From positions 73,649 to 92,085 of the forward strand of contig MU631414.1 in NCBI GenBank assembly GCA_026770615.1: a DNA stretch of 18,437 nucleotides, given 5' to 3'. The position numbers and the translations under genes are program-made. Under the pieces are notes generated by a model. It was not told the DNA's origin and made no database searches. It worked only from the letters and a program-made list of their open reading frames with translations. Positions 6,051 to 15,026 of this stretch are shown piece after piece. The first letter of the stretch is position 1, and every line of letters starts with the position of its first letter. The stretch comes from Pavlovales sp. CCMP2436 (lineage: Eukaryota; Haptophyta; Pavlovophyceae; Pavlovales).

Positions 6051-9000
6051 TGGAATCCCAACCAGGATCGAGCCCTCTCGCGACGTCCCTCCTCGAAGAG
6101 CAACTCGATGAGTGGAACGCTGAGCGCTCGATCAGCAACAACCCCGAAGACACACAGCTGAACGAGACGAGCAGCAGGCAGCAGGAGACGAGCAGCACAA
6201 GGATCCCGGCGAGGGGCAGGGGGGCAACAACCAGGCACCCCCCGCGGCCCCCTACCACCCATTCGAAACGGCCGACGCGGTCCGCACCATCTACGGCCAG
6301 CAGGAGGGAGGCGGGCGGATTAGGCCCTTCGACTACAACCACGGCCGCAGCAACTCGAACGGATGGACACAAGACGGCAACGAGTTCCCCAACTTCGTGA
6401 GCTCGATCCGCATGCGCACAGGCACCGCCAACCTCGACGGGCGCGGTAGCGGGCGCGTAGGAGCGCTGCCCAGCGGCCGCGGCGCGACTACTTTGCGCGC
6501 AGTCGACTCCAGACTCGGGTACGGGGGCGAGATCCGCTCGGAGCTGCGGCTGGAGGAGCACGAGCGCCTCGGAGCAGAGGCCGCACGCGCTCAGCACCAG
6601 CGGACTACGGCAGGTGACGACTCGAACGGGAGCTACTCAACGGGCATCTACTCGCCGTACAACCCGTTCCAAACGGCGCCAGATCCGCGATCCAACATTA
6701 TCGCACTCACTCAGCGCGCCGAGCGTGAGCGAGGCCTCTACACGTCGCCGACCTCACCCGAGGTAGCCGAGGCGCGCTACGACCACACGTACGCGGCGGG
6801 CGACGAGCACGGGGCGGATGACGAGCACGGCAACTACGGACGCCCACCACCGACTCACACGACATCCACGCGTCGGCCGACGGGCACACCGGCCGCCCAA
6901 CGCCCGGCGAGTACGACAGCTGCGGCGGCGAATCGAGAGGGCTCACCAGCTACCACGGCCACGAGCGCGCTGGCGAGTACGACATCCGCGGCGGCGAGTC
7001 GAGAGGGCTCACCGGCTATCACGGCTACCACGGCTACGAGCGCGGCAATCCCGGAGGCCCTATCGCCGACCCACACGACGGGCACACCGGCCGCCCAACG
7101 CCTGGCGAGTACGACATCCACGGCGGCGAGTCGAGAGGGTTCTCCCACGGCGGTTACGCTTGCTCAACGCCCGGCGAGCGCGGCGACTACGAGCACGGCA
7201 TCTCCTGCTACACCCACTCGACGCCCGGTGGGATCGGCTACAGACGCGGCATCTCTGGCCTCGGCGGCGACGGCAACTCCGGCCGTGCACGTGACGGCGA
7301 GTACGACATCGACTCGAGAGGGCTCACCGGGTACCAGCACTACCCGTCCGCGGCGGACCACGCGCGCGGCTTTCTAGCTACGCGTGCTCCACGCCCGGCG
7401 AGCGCAAAAATCTCGAATACCGGCGAGGCATCTCCGGCCTCGGCGGCGGCGGTATCTCCGGCCACGCACGCGACGGCGAGGCCAACATCCGCGGCGGCGC
7501 TTCCAGAGGGCTCCCCAGCTACGAGGACCGCTTCAAGACGCTGTCACGACAGGAGATGACCCTCGAGCGCTCACGAGGTAACGACGACCGCACGAACGAG
7601 ATGTGGGACACCAGAGTCGCCACGGAGACCAAGTCGCTGCAAAAGCCACTCCGAAAAGGCCCTTGAGGACTGCCGCTCCGCGTCGCAGCTGAGCGACATG
7701 GCGCACAGCGTGGCGGACGCAGCCGTGATCGCGCTTAGTGCACTCACCTCCTTTCTCAACGGCGAGGCTGTGCACCTACTCAGCTCCGCGGCCCAATTCA
7801 TCGCAGGCGAACGCGGGCGACTCACTCCAGCCCATCCTACGACGACTCGCCGAGCTAGAGATAGACATCACGGAGGGACGCGTACGTGGAGACCTCGACA
7901 CGATTCACAGCGCGGCCGGGCACGTCGCGCGCCTTGGGAGCAGAATTCCTTCGCGCAGTACTCGGCCGTCCTTGCATGCACGAGGCAGCACAGGAGGGAC
8001 TGATGCCGCTCGTCGACGCAGCCCAAGAGGTAGCAAACGCACACGCGCGCGAGGAGAGCACACGGCGAGCCACGCTACTCGCACCTAATGAGCGCGGCAG
8101 GTAACGCGATCATGTTCTGCTACCTCAACGGCCTGCACGACACCACTGCTGGAGGCAGCGCGCTCAAGGTCAACGACTGGGCGCTACGCCACCTCGCGGC
8201 GCAGCAAGGAGAACGCTCTGTCCAGCAGTACCTCATGATCCGCGATGTGGTCAGGCGAACCGGCACTACCGGACTGAGCTGGCACAACATCGCTGGCCGA
8301 TACGCCAACGGCCTCAACGACACCACCCTGCGCCAAGCAGGACGACAAGACAAGCTCAGCGACGCCGCCATCGACATGTCCGCAGGGGATTTGGACAGCG
8401 GCACAGGGGTACCACGGGTGTGGGCCGCGCTCCTCTCACGCTCACGCTTGTCGCAAGACGTCACGCAATCGCGCAGAGCGCCCCTCTCGCGGAGGATGCT
8501 TCGGCTGCGGCAACCCCGAGCATAGAGCAGTCGACTGCCCGGCCCTCATCGCCCTCGGCATGCAGCATTGGTCGGCGAAGGACCTCAGAGAGCGCCACAC
8601 AGCGCGCAGCAACAGCACACGCGACGCCCCAGTCTCCGCGCAGACGGCGGCGTCCTCGCCAGTGGTGGCTCTCGCGCAACCCAGCTCCGACGCTGACATC
8701 GCGCGCCGACTGCAAGAGCTGACGGCCGCTCTCTCGTCACGGCACGCAACGGGGACCCCAGGCGCGCAGGAGTCCTCGCGCAACAAGAACGTGAAGAGCA
8801 ACTCACTCAACGCCATGTTCCGGCCGTCGGCGTTCGCAATCATGCCGGACCTCGTTCTGTATCTCGGCGGCGACCTCGACAGCGCGAACACGATGCAAGA
8901 CTCTGACGGCACGGCGCGCCGCCACCTCGTTGCGAGCGCGCAGACAGGCCCCACACCGCACACCAGGCTGCCGACACAGCCCGCAGCGGGTGCAGCCGCA

Positions 9001-9060
9001 GCCCCCTGTCGTCGCCGAGCACCCCGTGCTGCGAAGAAGGACCGGGGAGCGGCTGGATAG
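6050..9060 (+). pseudogene. gag: copia gag-like region, frameshifted
   Basis: The start ATG at 6050 uses the last base of the LTR. The sensible reading moves between frames: about 6050-6200 (MESQPGSS start), about 6150-6850 (NPFQTAPDP segment), about 6843-7375 (a Gly/Tyr-rich repeat with GEYDI, GGESRGLT and GYHGY), 7379-7663, 7644-7800, about 7800-7920, about 7925-8100, 8088-8490 (a helical segment with SVQQYLMIRDVV) and 8490-9060. The last part has a CX2CX4HX4C zinc knuckle (CFGCGNPEHRAVDC, 8497-8538), the nucleocapsid RNA-binding motif. At least six frameshifts are needed. Gag normally forms the particle that packages element RNA. The Gly/Tyr block is unusual for copia gag. Confidence 0.75.
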
Positions 9061-9900
9061 TTACGAGCCAATCCTACCCGGCGCGGGCCTTCTTTGCAGC
9101 CAGCCGCCGCCGCAGTACGCGCTGCTCAAGCCGCCGCCGCCGTCGCCGCAGCTGCAGCCACAGACGCAGACGCACCTGGGCGGCCTGCCAGGCTCCACCC
9201 AGCCCCCGTCCGTTTACGAGCAGCGCCAGCCGCCGCCGCAGTACGCACTGCCCAAGCCGCCGCTGCCGCTGCCGCAGACGTACGCGCTGCCCAAGCCGTA
9301 CGCGCTACCCAAGCCGCCGTACGCCCTGCCAAAGCCGCCGCCGCCGCTGCCGCCGCAGCCGCAGACGTAAGCACTTGCCCAAGCCGTACACGCTACCCAG
9401 GCCGCCGCCGCCGCCGTTTTTCGAGCCGCGCCAGCCGCCGATGCAGTGCGCACTGCCGCCGCCGCCGCAGCCGCAGACGCACGACTTCGACGCACGCTTG
9501 TGGTCGCTCGGCGCGCGTACTCACAGAAACCAAGCTCCTCGGCACCACCTCGCACACAGGCGACCATGCCCCCGGCTCCTCCGGCTACGCAGCGCACGCT
9601 CTGGACAGGCTACGCAACAGCCTCATCTCCAGTGCGCTGCAGCCCAACGCGGCGCCCGGCTCACACGGATAGCAAGGCCGCGCCGACAACACGATGTACA
9701 ACGCGCCCGCACCCCGCAGCACGCCCGTCGACGCCCTCTCCGAGCAGCCCGTCATCAAGCCAACGAACTTCCAGCGTGCAGCATCGCAGCAAGCCGCAAG
9801 ACGCAGGATGCAGCCGCAGCCGACGCCGATCAACCGATCTTTGCTACTACTGAACTCAAAGGTGAGCTCTAACCTAAAACTGTTACCCTCCCCAGAGTCC
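9061..9900 (+). pseudogene. Pro-rich spacer between gag and protease
   Basis: A stop at 9058-9060 follows the nucleocapsid frame. Beyond it, one frame (to 9370) reads tandem QYALPKP/TYALPKP repeats rich in Pro, Gln and Tyr. Another frame (continuing to 9672 and, after a TAG, on to 9924) reads LTETKLLGTTSHTGDHAPGS and SSALQPNAAPGS, which look like ordinary linker protein. The repeat DNA (CCGCCGCCG and CAGACG) is prone to slippage. I interpret it as a disordered linker of the polyprotein. Confidence 0.5.
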
Positions 9901-10069
9901 ACGTCGGCGCCTACTCCGCCATAAGAATCTGCCCCAACGCCGCCTCCACCGCCGATTCCAACGTCGGCGCCTACTCCGCCAAAAGAATCGCCCCTGACAC
10001 CGCCTCGACAGCCTCTTCCAACGTCGGCGCCTAGCCCGCCAAAAGAATCGCCCCTGACGCCGCCTCAAG
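9901..10069 (+). repeat. 60-bp tandem repeat coding a 20-residue Pro-rich unit
   Basis: Units start at 9901, 9961 and 10021, each with ACGTCGGCGCCTA. They encode TSAPTPPKES followed by PLTPP-type sequence, in the same frame as the protease. The first unit carries a TAA in place of the Lys codon (9922-9924). It lies just upstream of the protease. Confidence 0.8.
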
Positions 10070-10104
10070 CAGCCGAAACGAGTACATCCAGCTGCCCAAG
10101 CCTC

Positions 10105-10617
10105 ATGGGCGGCGACTCGAGCACCGACTCGTTGCCGGACTTCAAAATCGGTGAGGACTTGAGCGATGATGAGCTACGCCGGGAAGCCGCCGCAAGCATC
10201 GCCCTCCTTGGCAGCTACCGACAGCGGCAGGAGCGGACCGGCATTTCCATCCTGGATACCGGCGCCACGCTAGGCATGGTCCGAGACGCGAAAGCGGCTC
10301 ACGTGGTGGCAGACTCCATGCGCGAAGTCGACGTGGACATTGCCGGCGCAGGGGGCAGCAAGGCGTGGAAGGCAGTCCTGATTCGAGTCGACCTTGGCAG
10401 AGGCCACCGTGCTCCCTGCACTAGTGTGTTCCGACCTACCGGTGGACATCATATCGCTGCCAGCTCTGCAGCGCAAGCTCGGGCCGGGCGCACTATACGT
10501 CCAGAGCAGCAACGGCGCAGTCTGGTCTGAGCGCAGGCAAGGCGCACGACACTACCCGGACGGACTCGTTCGAGTCCATATCGCAGGGGACGGGCGGGCG
10601 ACGCCCGCTACTTTATG
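10105..10617 (+). pseudogene. pro: copia aspartic protease
   Basis: The fragment ISILDTGATLGMVRD contains the retroviral-type aspartic-protease active site DTGA (10255-10266), the catalytic Asp of each protomer of a dimer that would cleave the Gag-Pol precursor. An acidic leader (DLSDDELRREAAASIALLGS) precedes it. The reading moves to the next frame at about 10390, where LPALVCSDLPVDIISLPAL continues the fold, and ends at a stop at 10615-10617. One frameshift therefore inactivates it. Confidence 0.75.
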
Positions 10618-10650
10618 ACTCGAGCAAGAGACGCCACACATCCTCGGCAG

Positions 10651-10945
10651 CCAGAGCATCGGCTCGGCGCGCGACGACACCCTCGGCGGCCAGAGCACCG
10701 GCTCGGCGCGCAAGCACCTCGACTCGACCCCTCCCGCAGCCAGAGCATCGGCTCGGCGCGCGACGACACCCTCGGCGGCCAGAGCACCGGCTCGGCGCGC
10801 AAGCACCTCGACCCCTCCCGCGGCCAGAGCATCGGCGCGCAATGACACCCTCGGCGGCCAGAGCACCGGCTTGGCGCGCGAGCACCTCGACCCCTCCCGC
10901 GGCACCTCGACCCCTCCCGCGGCCATCGGCTCGGCGCGCGAGACC
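10651..10945 (+). repeat. Tandem repeat, higher-order unit of 84-89 bp
   Basis: CCAGAGCA(T/C)CGGC starts at 10651, 10690, 10740, 10779, 10824 and 10858. This gives alternating short units inside a roughly 84-89 bp higher-order unit that also contains GACGACACCCTCGGCGG and GCACCTCGACCCCTCCCGC. It encodes Ala/Pro/Arg-rich low complexity in all frames. It sits between protease and integrase, where copia elements usually have only a short linker. Confidence 0.75.
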
Positions 10946-11070
10946 CACGGCCCACTCGGTTCGTTCTGACGACAGAGGGGACAGAACTCGTCTCTACCCG
11001 CACACGCCTCGGCAGGGTCAAGACCGGCCGGCCACTCGCGCCGACTGACGAAACCGCCGAGCCACGACCG

Positions 11071-12360
11071 GTGACGCCACCGACGAAAGTTGACGTGCCC
11101 CGCATTGAGATCACCCCACCTTCAGACGGACCGCGTACGGACTTCCTCCATTCCTTCGATGAACTTGCACCCAGCCCGGAGCGAGGCTTGCGAGTAGCCC
11201 TCACGCCGACGCCCGAGTCAGCGAGGCAGGCGCACGCGCGCACGTTTGATGCGGACATCGCCCACGCAACAGGCGCCGACCCCTCCCAGGCACCAGCGGA
11301 CTGGGACTCGTTCGAGACAAACACAGCCGCGCGGCCACGCCTCATCGCGCACAACACGGCGCACACCGCTCGGCCACGCCAGGCTCTCACCGCGGTAGAG
11401 CTCGCCATCACAGCGCGACGTTTCGGCAGCGTTGGCGAGAGAACCCTTACTGAGCTCCTACGCAGCCCGGACGCGACACATTTCCCGGCGCCGCCATCAG
11501 ATAGAAAGGGCACCAACGCACGCATCAGAGCAGCGACACGGCCAGGCTGGCGGGGACTCGCAGAGCTGAGCCACTTTTTTAACTTCACCTGCACATCGAC
11601 TGGCTCCTCGTCAACCATTACGCCTTCGCCTGGGATGGACAAGTCGTACGCCAAGCACTCACACCGGGATCCTCTGGGCTTACTGCACGCGCCGGCGCGA
11701 CCACGACGCAGTTTGCGCAGCGATCGAGGCTTGGGTGCTACGCTACGGCGCTCTGATCACCTTGTCGTCGGACAACGCACCCGAGCTTCAGGGCGAACGC
11801 ATAGACCGCCTCCGCGCATACTACGGCATCACGGATGCGCGGACGGGCGCATCTTATCACCCGCACCAGAACGGCGCGGTCGAGAGCGCGATGGATCCGC
11901 TCAAGAGGCGCATGGCCAGCCTGCTACACAAGGCAGGACGCTCGCCAGAACAGTTTTGGCCGCTCGCACTCGCACACGCACTCGACATCGAAAACGTGCT
12001 GCCCAGGCCGGCCGCCTTAGCGCCGCACGCGACCGCGCGCGCAACGGGCGAGGAGGACAAGCCGCATCTACCGCCCGACGTCGACGAGAAGGCAGGCTGG
12101 CTTTCTTCCATCGAGCGCGTACACCACCGGTAGGTCTCGCTTAAATACTTCCACACTTTTGGGTGCAAGGCGTGGGTCCTGACGCGCGGCAGCTACATGC
12201 AGACCGGCGCACTCCGACTCCGCGGCGTCGACGCGATATACATCGGCACGGGCACGCGCATGCGGCAGACGGGCACACTGCAGTTCCGACTTACGACGGG
12301 GGCGACGATCGTCACGCAGAACTACCGCGTGAGCGAGAAGGACTTCCCCGGCATCAGTGA
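11071..12360 (+). pseudogene. int: copia integrase
   Basis: A segment at about 11405-11475 (RRFGSVGERTLTELLRS) resembles the GAG-pre-integrase motif with its His lost. The DDE core follows. The first Asp is in HIDW (11598-11600), the second in SDNAPELQG (11771-11773) and the Glu in HQNGAVES (11882-11884). The D-E spacing is 36 residues and the D-D spacing about 57, normal for retroviral-type integrases, which join cDNA ends to target DNA. After FWPLALAHALDIENVLPR comes the typical HTFGCKAWVL block (about 12150-12180). A frameshift near 11675 separates the first Asp from the rest, and a TAG at 12131-12133 interrupts the frame that continues into reverse transcriptase. Confidence 0.85.
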
Positions 12361-12994
12361 GAACCGCCCCCCCTTCTCGCGCAGCAGAACTACACGTACG
12401 AGTCAATCGACCTCGCGTACCTTACAATCGACCAGCCCGGCATCGCGCATGAGATCGTGCTTACGACTCGTGCTCAAGCAAGGCCTGGCCAAGGCACGCC
12501 TCTGCATGCGCGGAGACGAGGACGGCGGCTTCGACGTGCCCACTTACGCTCCCTGCATTGACTGGTCCATGTTCCTCCTCTTCTGCGCGATCATTGTCAC
12601 CTGCTCGGGAGAGGTCCTTCAGGCAGATGTCGTCGATGCCTACGTACAGGCTTACCTGCCCGACGACGGCATCATCCTGCCCACGTACATGCGATTCACG
12701 GCCGAGACCCGCAAGCTGATGCGCCGGCACATGCGCCTACCAGCCGGCGCCGTCTGGGTGCGCGTGCGCAAGGCACTCTACGGTCTCAAGGAGTCAGCGC
12801 GGCTCTTCGCGCGGCACTTTGACCTGGTACTGCGCGGCATCGGGTTTGACCTCCTCGGCGACCAACCCTGCCTCTATTCGCTCGTGCACCTCAGCGCGGA
12901 CGGTACCAACGCTTGGTTCATGCTCCTCGTATTACACGTCGACGACTTTTTACTCGCGGCGTGCGGCGCCCCGCCCGGTGCTCTCCCGCCTAGA
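12361..12994 (+). pseudogene. rt: copia reverse transcriptase, truncated
   Basis: Copia RT blocks are present in order: KARLCMRGDEDGG, TYAPCIDW (12542-12565), QADVVDAYVQA with the first catalytic Asp (12626-12628), KALYGLKES (12770-12796) and the catalytic box HVDD (12935-12946), where YVDD is usual. The frame between 12360 and 12480 looks shifted. Directly after HVDDFLLAA the protein should continue for roughly 180-200 residues into the connection and RNase H, but the next recognisable motif follows after only about 23 codons. About 500 bp therefore seem to be deleted. It would copy element RNA into cDNA if intact. Confidence 0.9.
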
Positions 12995-13250
12995 TGAACC
13001 CTTCCCGTTCATGACCGATAACGTTGGCCTGCAGAAGCTCATCCACTTCATTGATGACGGCTCCGCTCCGTCGCTGCGGCACATCCACACGCGCATTCTC
13101 CGCATGCGCGAGTTGACGCGCGCCAACCGCACGCGTATGCTCTGGACAGACACGGACAACATGACCGCCGACGTCCTGACCAAGTGCCTGACCGTCGACC
13201 GCTTCCTCACGCTGCGCGAACAGCTCGTACAGCTCGCGCCCAGGGGATAG
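12995..13250 (+). pseudogene. copia RNase H, C-terminal part
   Basis: In a different frame from the RT, the segment starting PFPFMTDNVGL (Asp of the RNase H core), then RHIHTRILRMREL (equivalent to the usual HIDxRYHFIRE block) and ADVLTKCLTVDRF, up to a TAG at 13248-13250, matches the end of copia RNase H. The N-terminal half of the domain is missing through the deletion noted for the RT. RNase H would remove the RNA strand during cDNA synthesis. Confidence 0.85.
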
Positions 13251-13454
13251 GTCCTCGATCGTCGGTACGCTCGCCCCCGAGCTGCGCCACGCCTGACGCG
13301 CTCGGCAGCCGACGAGCTGCGTCACGCCTCGACATACCCTCGACGCGGCGGGACGGGCGCACGCTCGCATAGCGATTCTCTCGCAGTTTTAAATATCCGG
13401 TTTTATAGCCACGCCTGCGCTGCAGCTTGCACCGCACGCGCGACTGTGAGGGGG
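13251..13454 (+). other. copia 3' untranslated part and polypurine tract
   Basis: No coding is visible after the RNase H stop. It ends in GTGAGGGGG, directly before the LTR's TGTCAGGG. This is the expected place and composition for the plus-strand primer. Confidence 0.6.
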
Positions 13455-13543
13455 TGTCAGGGGGAAATAGAAATTTACGGATTCCGTTATTTCCCGGACT
13501 CTCCCGGACACTGAGATTACGTATTCTCGTGTCTTTTGACATC

Positions 13544-13770
13544 TGTTGGTATAATTCCCACACGCTGTGCGGTTTCACCCGCGCCGTTGCCTGGCGCGCG
13601 GGCCGCTCTCGTCAGGGAGCAAAGACTATTACATCGTTGACAACTGACACACGTAACGGACAGCAATTTATTGGCAATCAGCCAATAAATCGCCAATCCA
13701 GTGCCAGGCAGGCTCATGCTGGCCGAGTCCGGTAGAAGCGCCAGGCACCCTTGTCTGGCAGCTACCAACA
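13544..13770 (-). repeat. TRIM LTR (downstream LTR on the minus strand)
   Basis: 227 bp. It is the uninterrupted copy and holds the empty site (ACACACGTAACGG) for the MITE found in the other LTR. On the plus strand it starts TGTTGGTATAATTCC and ends GCAGCTACCAACA. Confidence 0.9.
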
Positions 13771-13899
13771 CCCCCACTCGAACTCATATCTCGTTGCTCA
13801 CTGGTTGATGCAAGAGAACATGAGGGCGATCAGGTTGCGTCCAGACATCCACGGCGCACTGCGCGGCGGACGAGGGTGGGGCGGGATTGCGCGGCGAAC

Positions 13900-14073
13900 T
13901 TATTTGGTCGCCTTGTCTCGGTCTTGATCTTGGCGGCGCGGCGGCTGGATGGTGCAGCGCGGAGACGCGGGCGACGGCAGTGCATCTCCGAGAGCGGAAC
14001 GTTGCACTGCGGACTCTGCTGCGGTCTTGGTCTTGAAGTTGGTGGACTCGGTGGTGGGCGGCGGCGCGTTCAT
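13900..14073 (-). CDS. Small ORF in TRIM interior, 57 codons
   Basis: It starts MNAPPPTTESTNFKTKTAAE and ends in a basic QDQDRDKATK tail before TAA. Third positions are GC-rich and few rare codons are used, so it may once have been coding. No domain was recognised. It could be a leftover of gag or of a captured host gene, or chance in GC-rich DNA. Confidence 0.3.
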   Translation of the reverse strand: MNAPPPTTESTNFKTKTAAESAVQRSALGDALPSPASPRCTIQPPRRQDQDRDKATK

Positions 14074-14381
14074 GACGGCGCGGCAGTAGAGCGCGGCGGC
14101 GGCTTATCTTAGGCTTGTAGGGTGAGCGCTTGGCTCGGTGACTCGGCGGGGGTGCGTTGGCTCGGCAAGGACTCGGCGGCTTGGCGCGGGCAAGGTGACG
14201 GCAGCAAGATCCTAGGAGTAGGCGGTCTTCGCTCTCCAGATGCAGGATGGCTGGGCGCGCGGTGCTTGGCGCGAGGCTCGGCGACGTCGTGCGGGCTCAG
14301 CAGGTCAGCGCGGGGCTCGTCGGCTCTTGGTCTCATCTTGTACTAGCTGGGGTTCTCGTTACTCGTCGGTCTCGGTCTCTC

Positions 14382-14534
14382 TCATCTCGCGCTGCTGCCA
14401 GGCCGCGAGGAGTTCTTCTCGATCACGTTGATCTCGTTGTACTTGGGTCTCGGGTTCATCTCGTGGCAGCCGAAGGTGCTCAGCGTCTTGCAGGAGACCA
14501 GCTCCACGTTCGTCGTGGAGGAGGATGACGTCAT
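14382..14534 (-). CDS. Small ORF beginning at the TRIM LTR junction, 50 codons
   Basis: The ATG (14534-14532) is formed by the last base of the LTR plus the first two internal bases, exactly as in the outer copia element. The protein begins MTSSSSTTNVELVSCKTLST and contains FGCHEMNPRPKYNEINVIEK before a TGA. Codon third positions are almost all G or C and the sequence is not low-complexity, which supports real coding ancestry, perhaps a gag N-terminus or a captured exon. No family was recognised. Confidence 0.45.
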   Translation of the reverse strand: MTSSSSTTNVELVSCKTLSTFGCHEMNPRPKYNEINVIEKNSSRPGSSAR

Positions 14535-14927
14535 GTTGGTATAATTCCCACACGCTGTGCGGTTTCATCCGCGCCGTTGCCTGGCGCGCGGGCCGCTCCC
14601 GTCAGGGTACAAAGACTATTACATCGTTGACAACTGACACACGTACAGGGGATTGCGGGCAATAAGAACGGCGGATTTCAAGGCTGAGGCTGAGTTTCTT
14701 AGCAAATTACATACAAACAATGGTTAAAATTTGGATAAATTGCTATTCAAGGGAACAAAAACAAGGCTCAGTTTCTTAACACGACGGTTTCTTATTGCCC
14801 GCGATTCCCTGTAACGGACAGCAGTTTATTGGCAATCAGCCAAAAATCGCCAATCCGGTGCCAGGCAGGCTCATGCTGGCCGAGTCCGGTAGAAGCGCCA
14901 GGCACCCTTGTCCGGCAGCTACCAACA
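14534..14927 (-). repeat. TRIM LTR (upstream LTR on the minus strand), carrying a MITE
   Basis: It matches 13544-13770 along its length but is interrupted by 166 bp plus a duplicated TA. Without the insert it is 226 bp. Confidence 0.9.
14646..14811. mobile_element. 166-bp MITE with TA target duplication
   Basis: The terminal inverted repeats are about 23 bp with 2 mismatches: CAGGGGATTGCGGGCAATAA at the left end, and the complement of CAGGGAATCGCGGGCAATAA at the right end. TA flanks both sides (14644-14645, 14812-14813), while the other LTR of the host element shows the empty site with a single TA. The AT-rich interior has no ORF. Near the ends AGGCTGAGTTTCTTA and AGGCTCAGTTTCTTA form a subterminal direct repeat. 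A TA duplication is typical of Tc1/mariner-type transposases, which would have to act in trans. Confidence 0.9.
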
Positions 14928-15026
14928 ACATCTTGAGCGCCCGAGACTCGGCCTTAGCCCTGACCTCGCCGGCGATCCGACGTGTCTGCTTCAGACATTG
15001 CTGCATCAGCTACCACATCTCTATCA

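Larger units (their letters stand above)
13544..14927 (-). mobile_element. TRIM-like non-autonomous LTR element nested in the copia LTR
   Basis: 1384 bp. The terminal direct repeats begin and end with TGTTGG/CCAACA and the target duplication is ACATC. The internal region is only 763 bp and has no gag-pol domains, as in terminal-repeat retrotransposons in miniature. Orientation is minus: on that strand GAGTTCGAGTGGGGG (a purine tract) abuts the downstream LTR, and an ATG is formed at the junction of the upstream LTR. The two LTRs differ at about 8 of 226 positions (3.5%), fewer than the outer copia pair, as nesting requires. Confidence 0.85.
5869..15026 (+). mobile_element. Degenerate Ty1/copia LTR retrotransposon, with nested insertion
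   Basis: The LTRs start with TGT and end with TATCA. The internal region carries, in order, gag with a CCHC knuckle, protease, integrase, reverse transcriptase and RNase H, the order that defines the copia (Pseudoviridae) type. A purine tract (GTGAGGGGG) directly precedes the 3' LTR. AAAAA flanks both ends, consistent with a 5-bp target duplication but low in information. The coding part is broken by many frameshifts, several stops and an internal deletion in the RT/RNase H region, so the copy is inactive. The 3' LTR is interrupted by another LTR element at 13544-14927. The insertion is in the same direction as the S1 gene, 595 bp after its stop. Confidence 0.9.
13455..15026 (+). repeat. copia 3' LTR, interrupted
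   Basis: It is made of 13455-13543 and 14933-15026 (183 bp once the insert and one ACATC copy are removed) and matches the 5' LTR along its whole length. The interruption is the TRIM-like element with target duplication ACATC at 13539-13543 and 14928-14932. Confidence 0.9.

Noticed and set aside
9094..9672. Ala-rich ORF (AAAAVRAAQAAAA) as a separate protein
   Set aside because: The start is an out-of-phase reading of CCG/GCC repeats. Only its C-terminal part looks like linker protein of the copia polyprotein.
10608..11654. 348-codon minus-strand ORF
   Set aside because: It is antisense to the tandem repeat and integrase region, with no domain. Its length reflects high GC.
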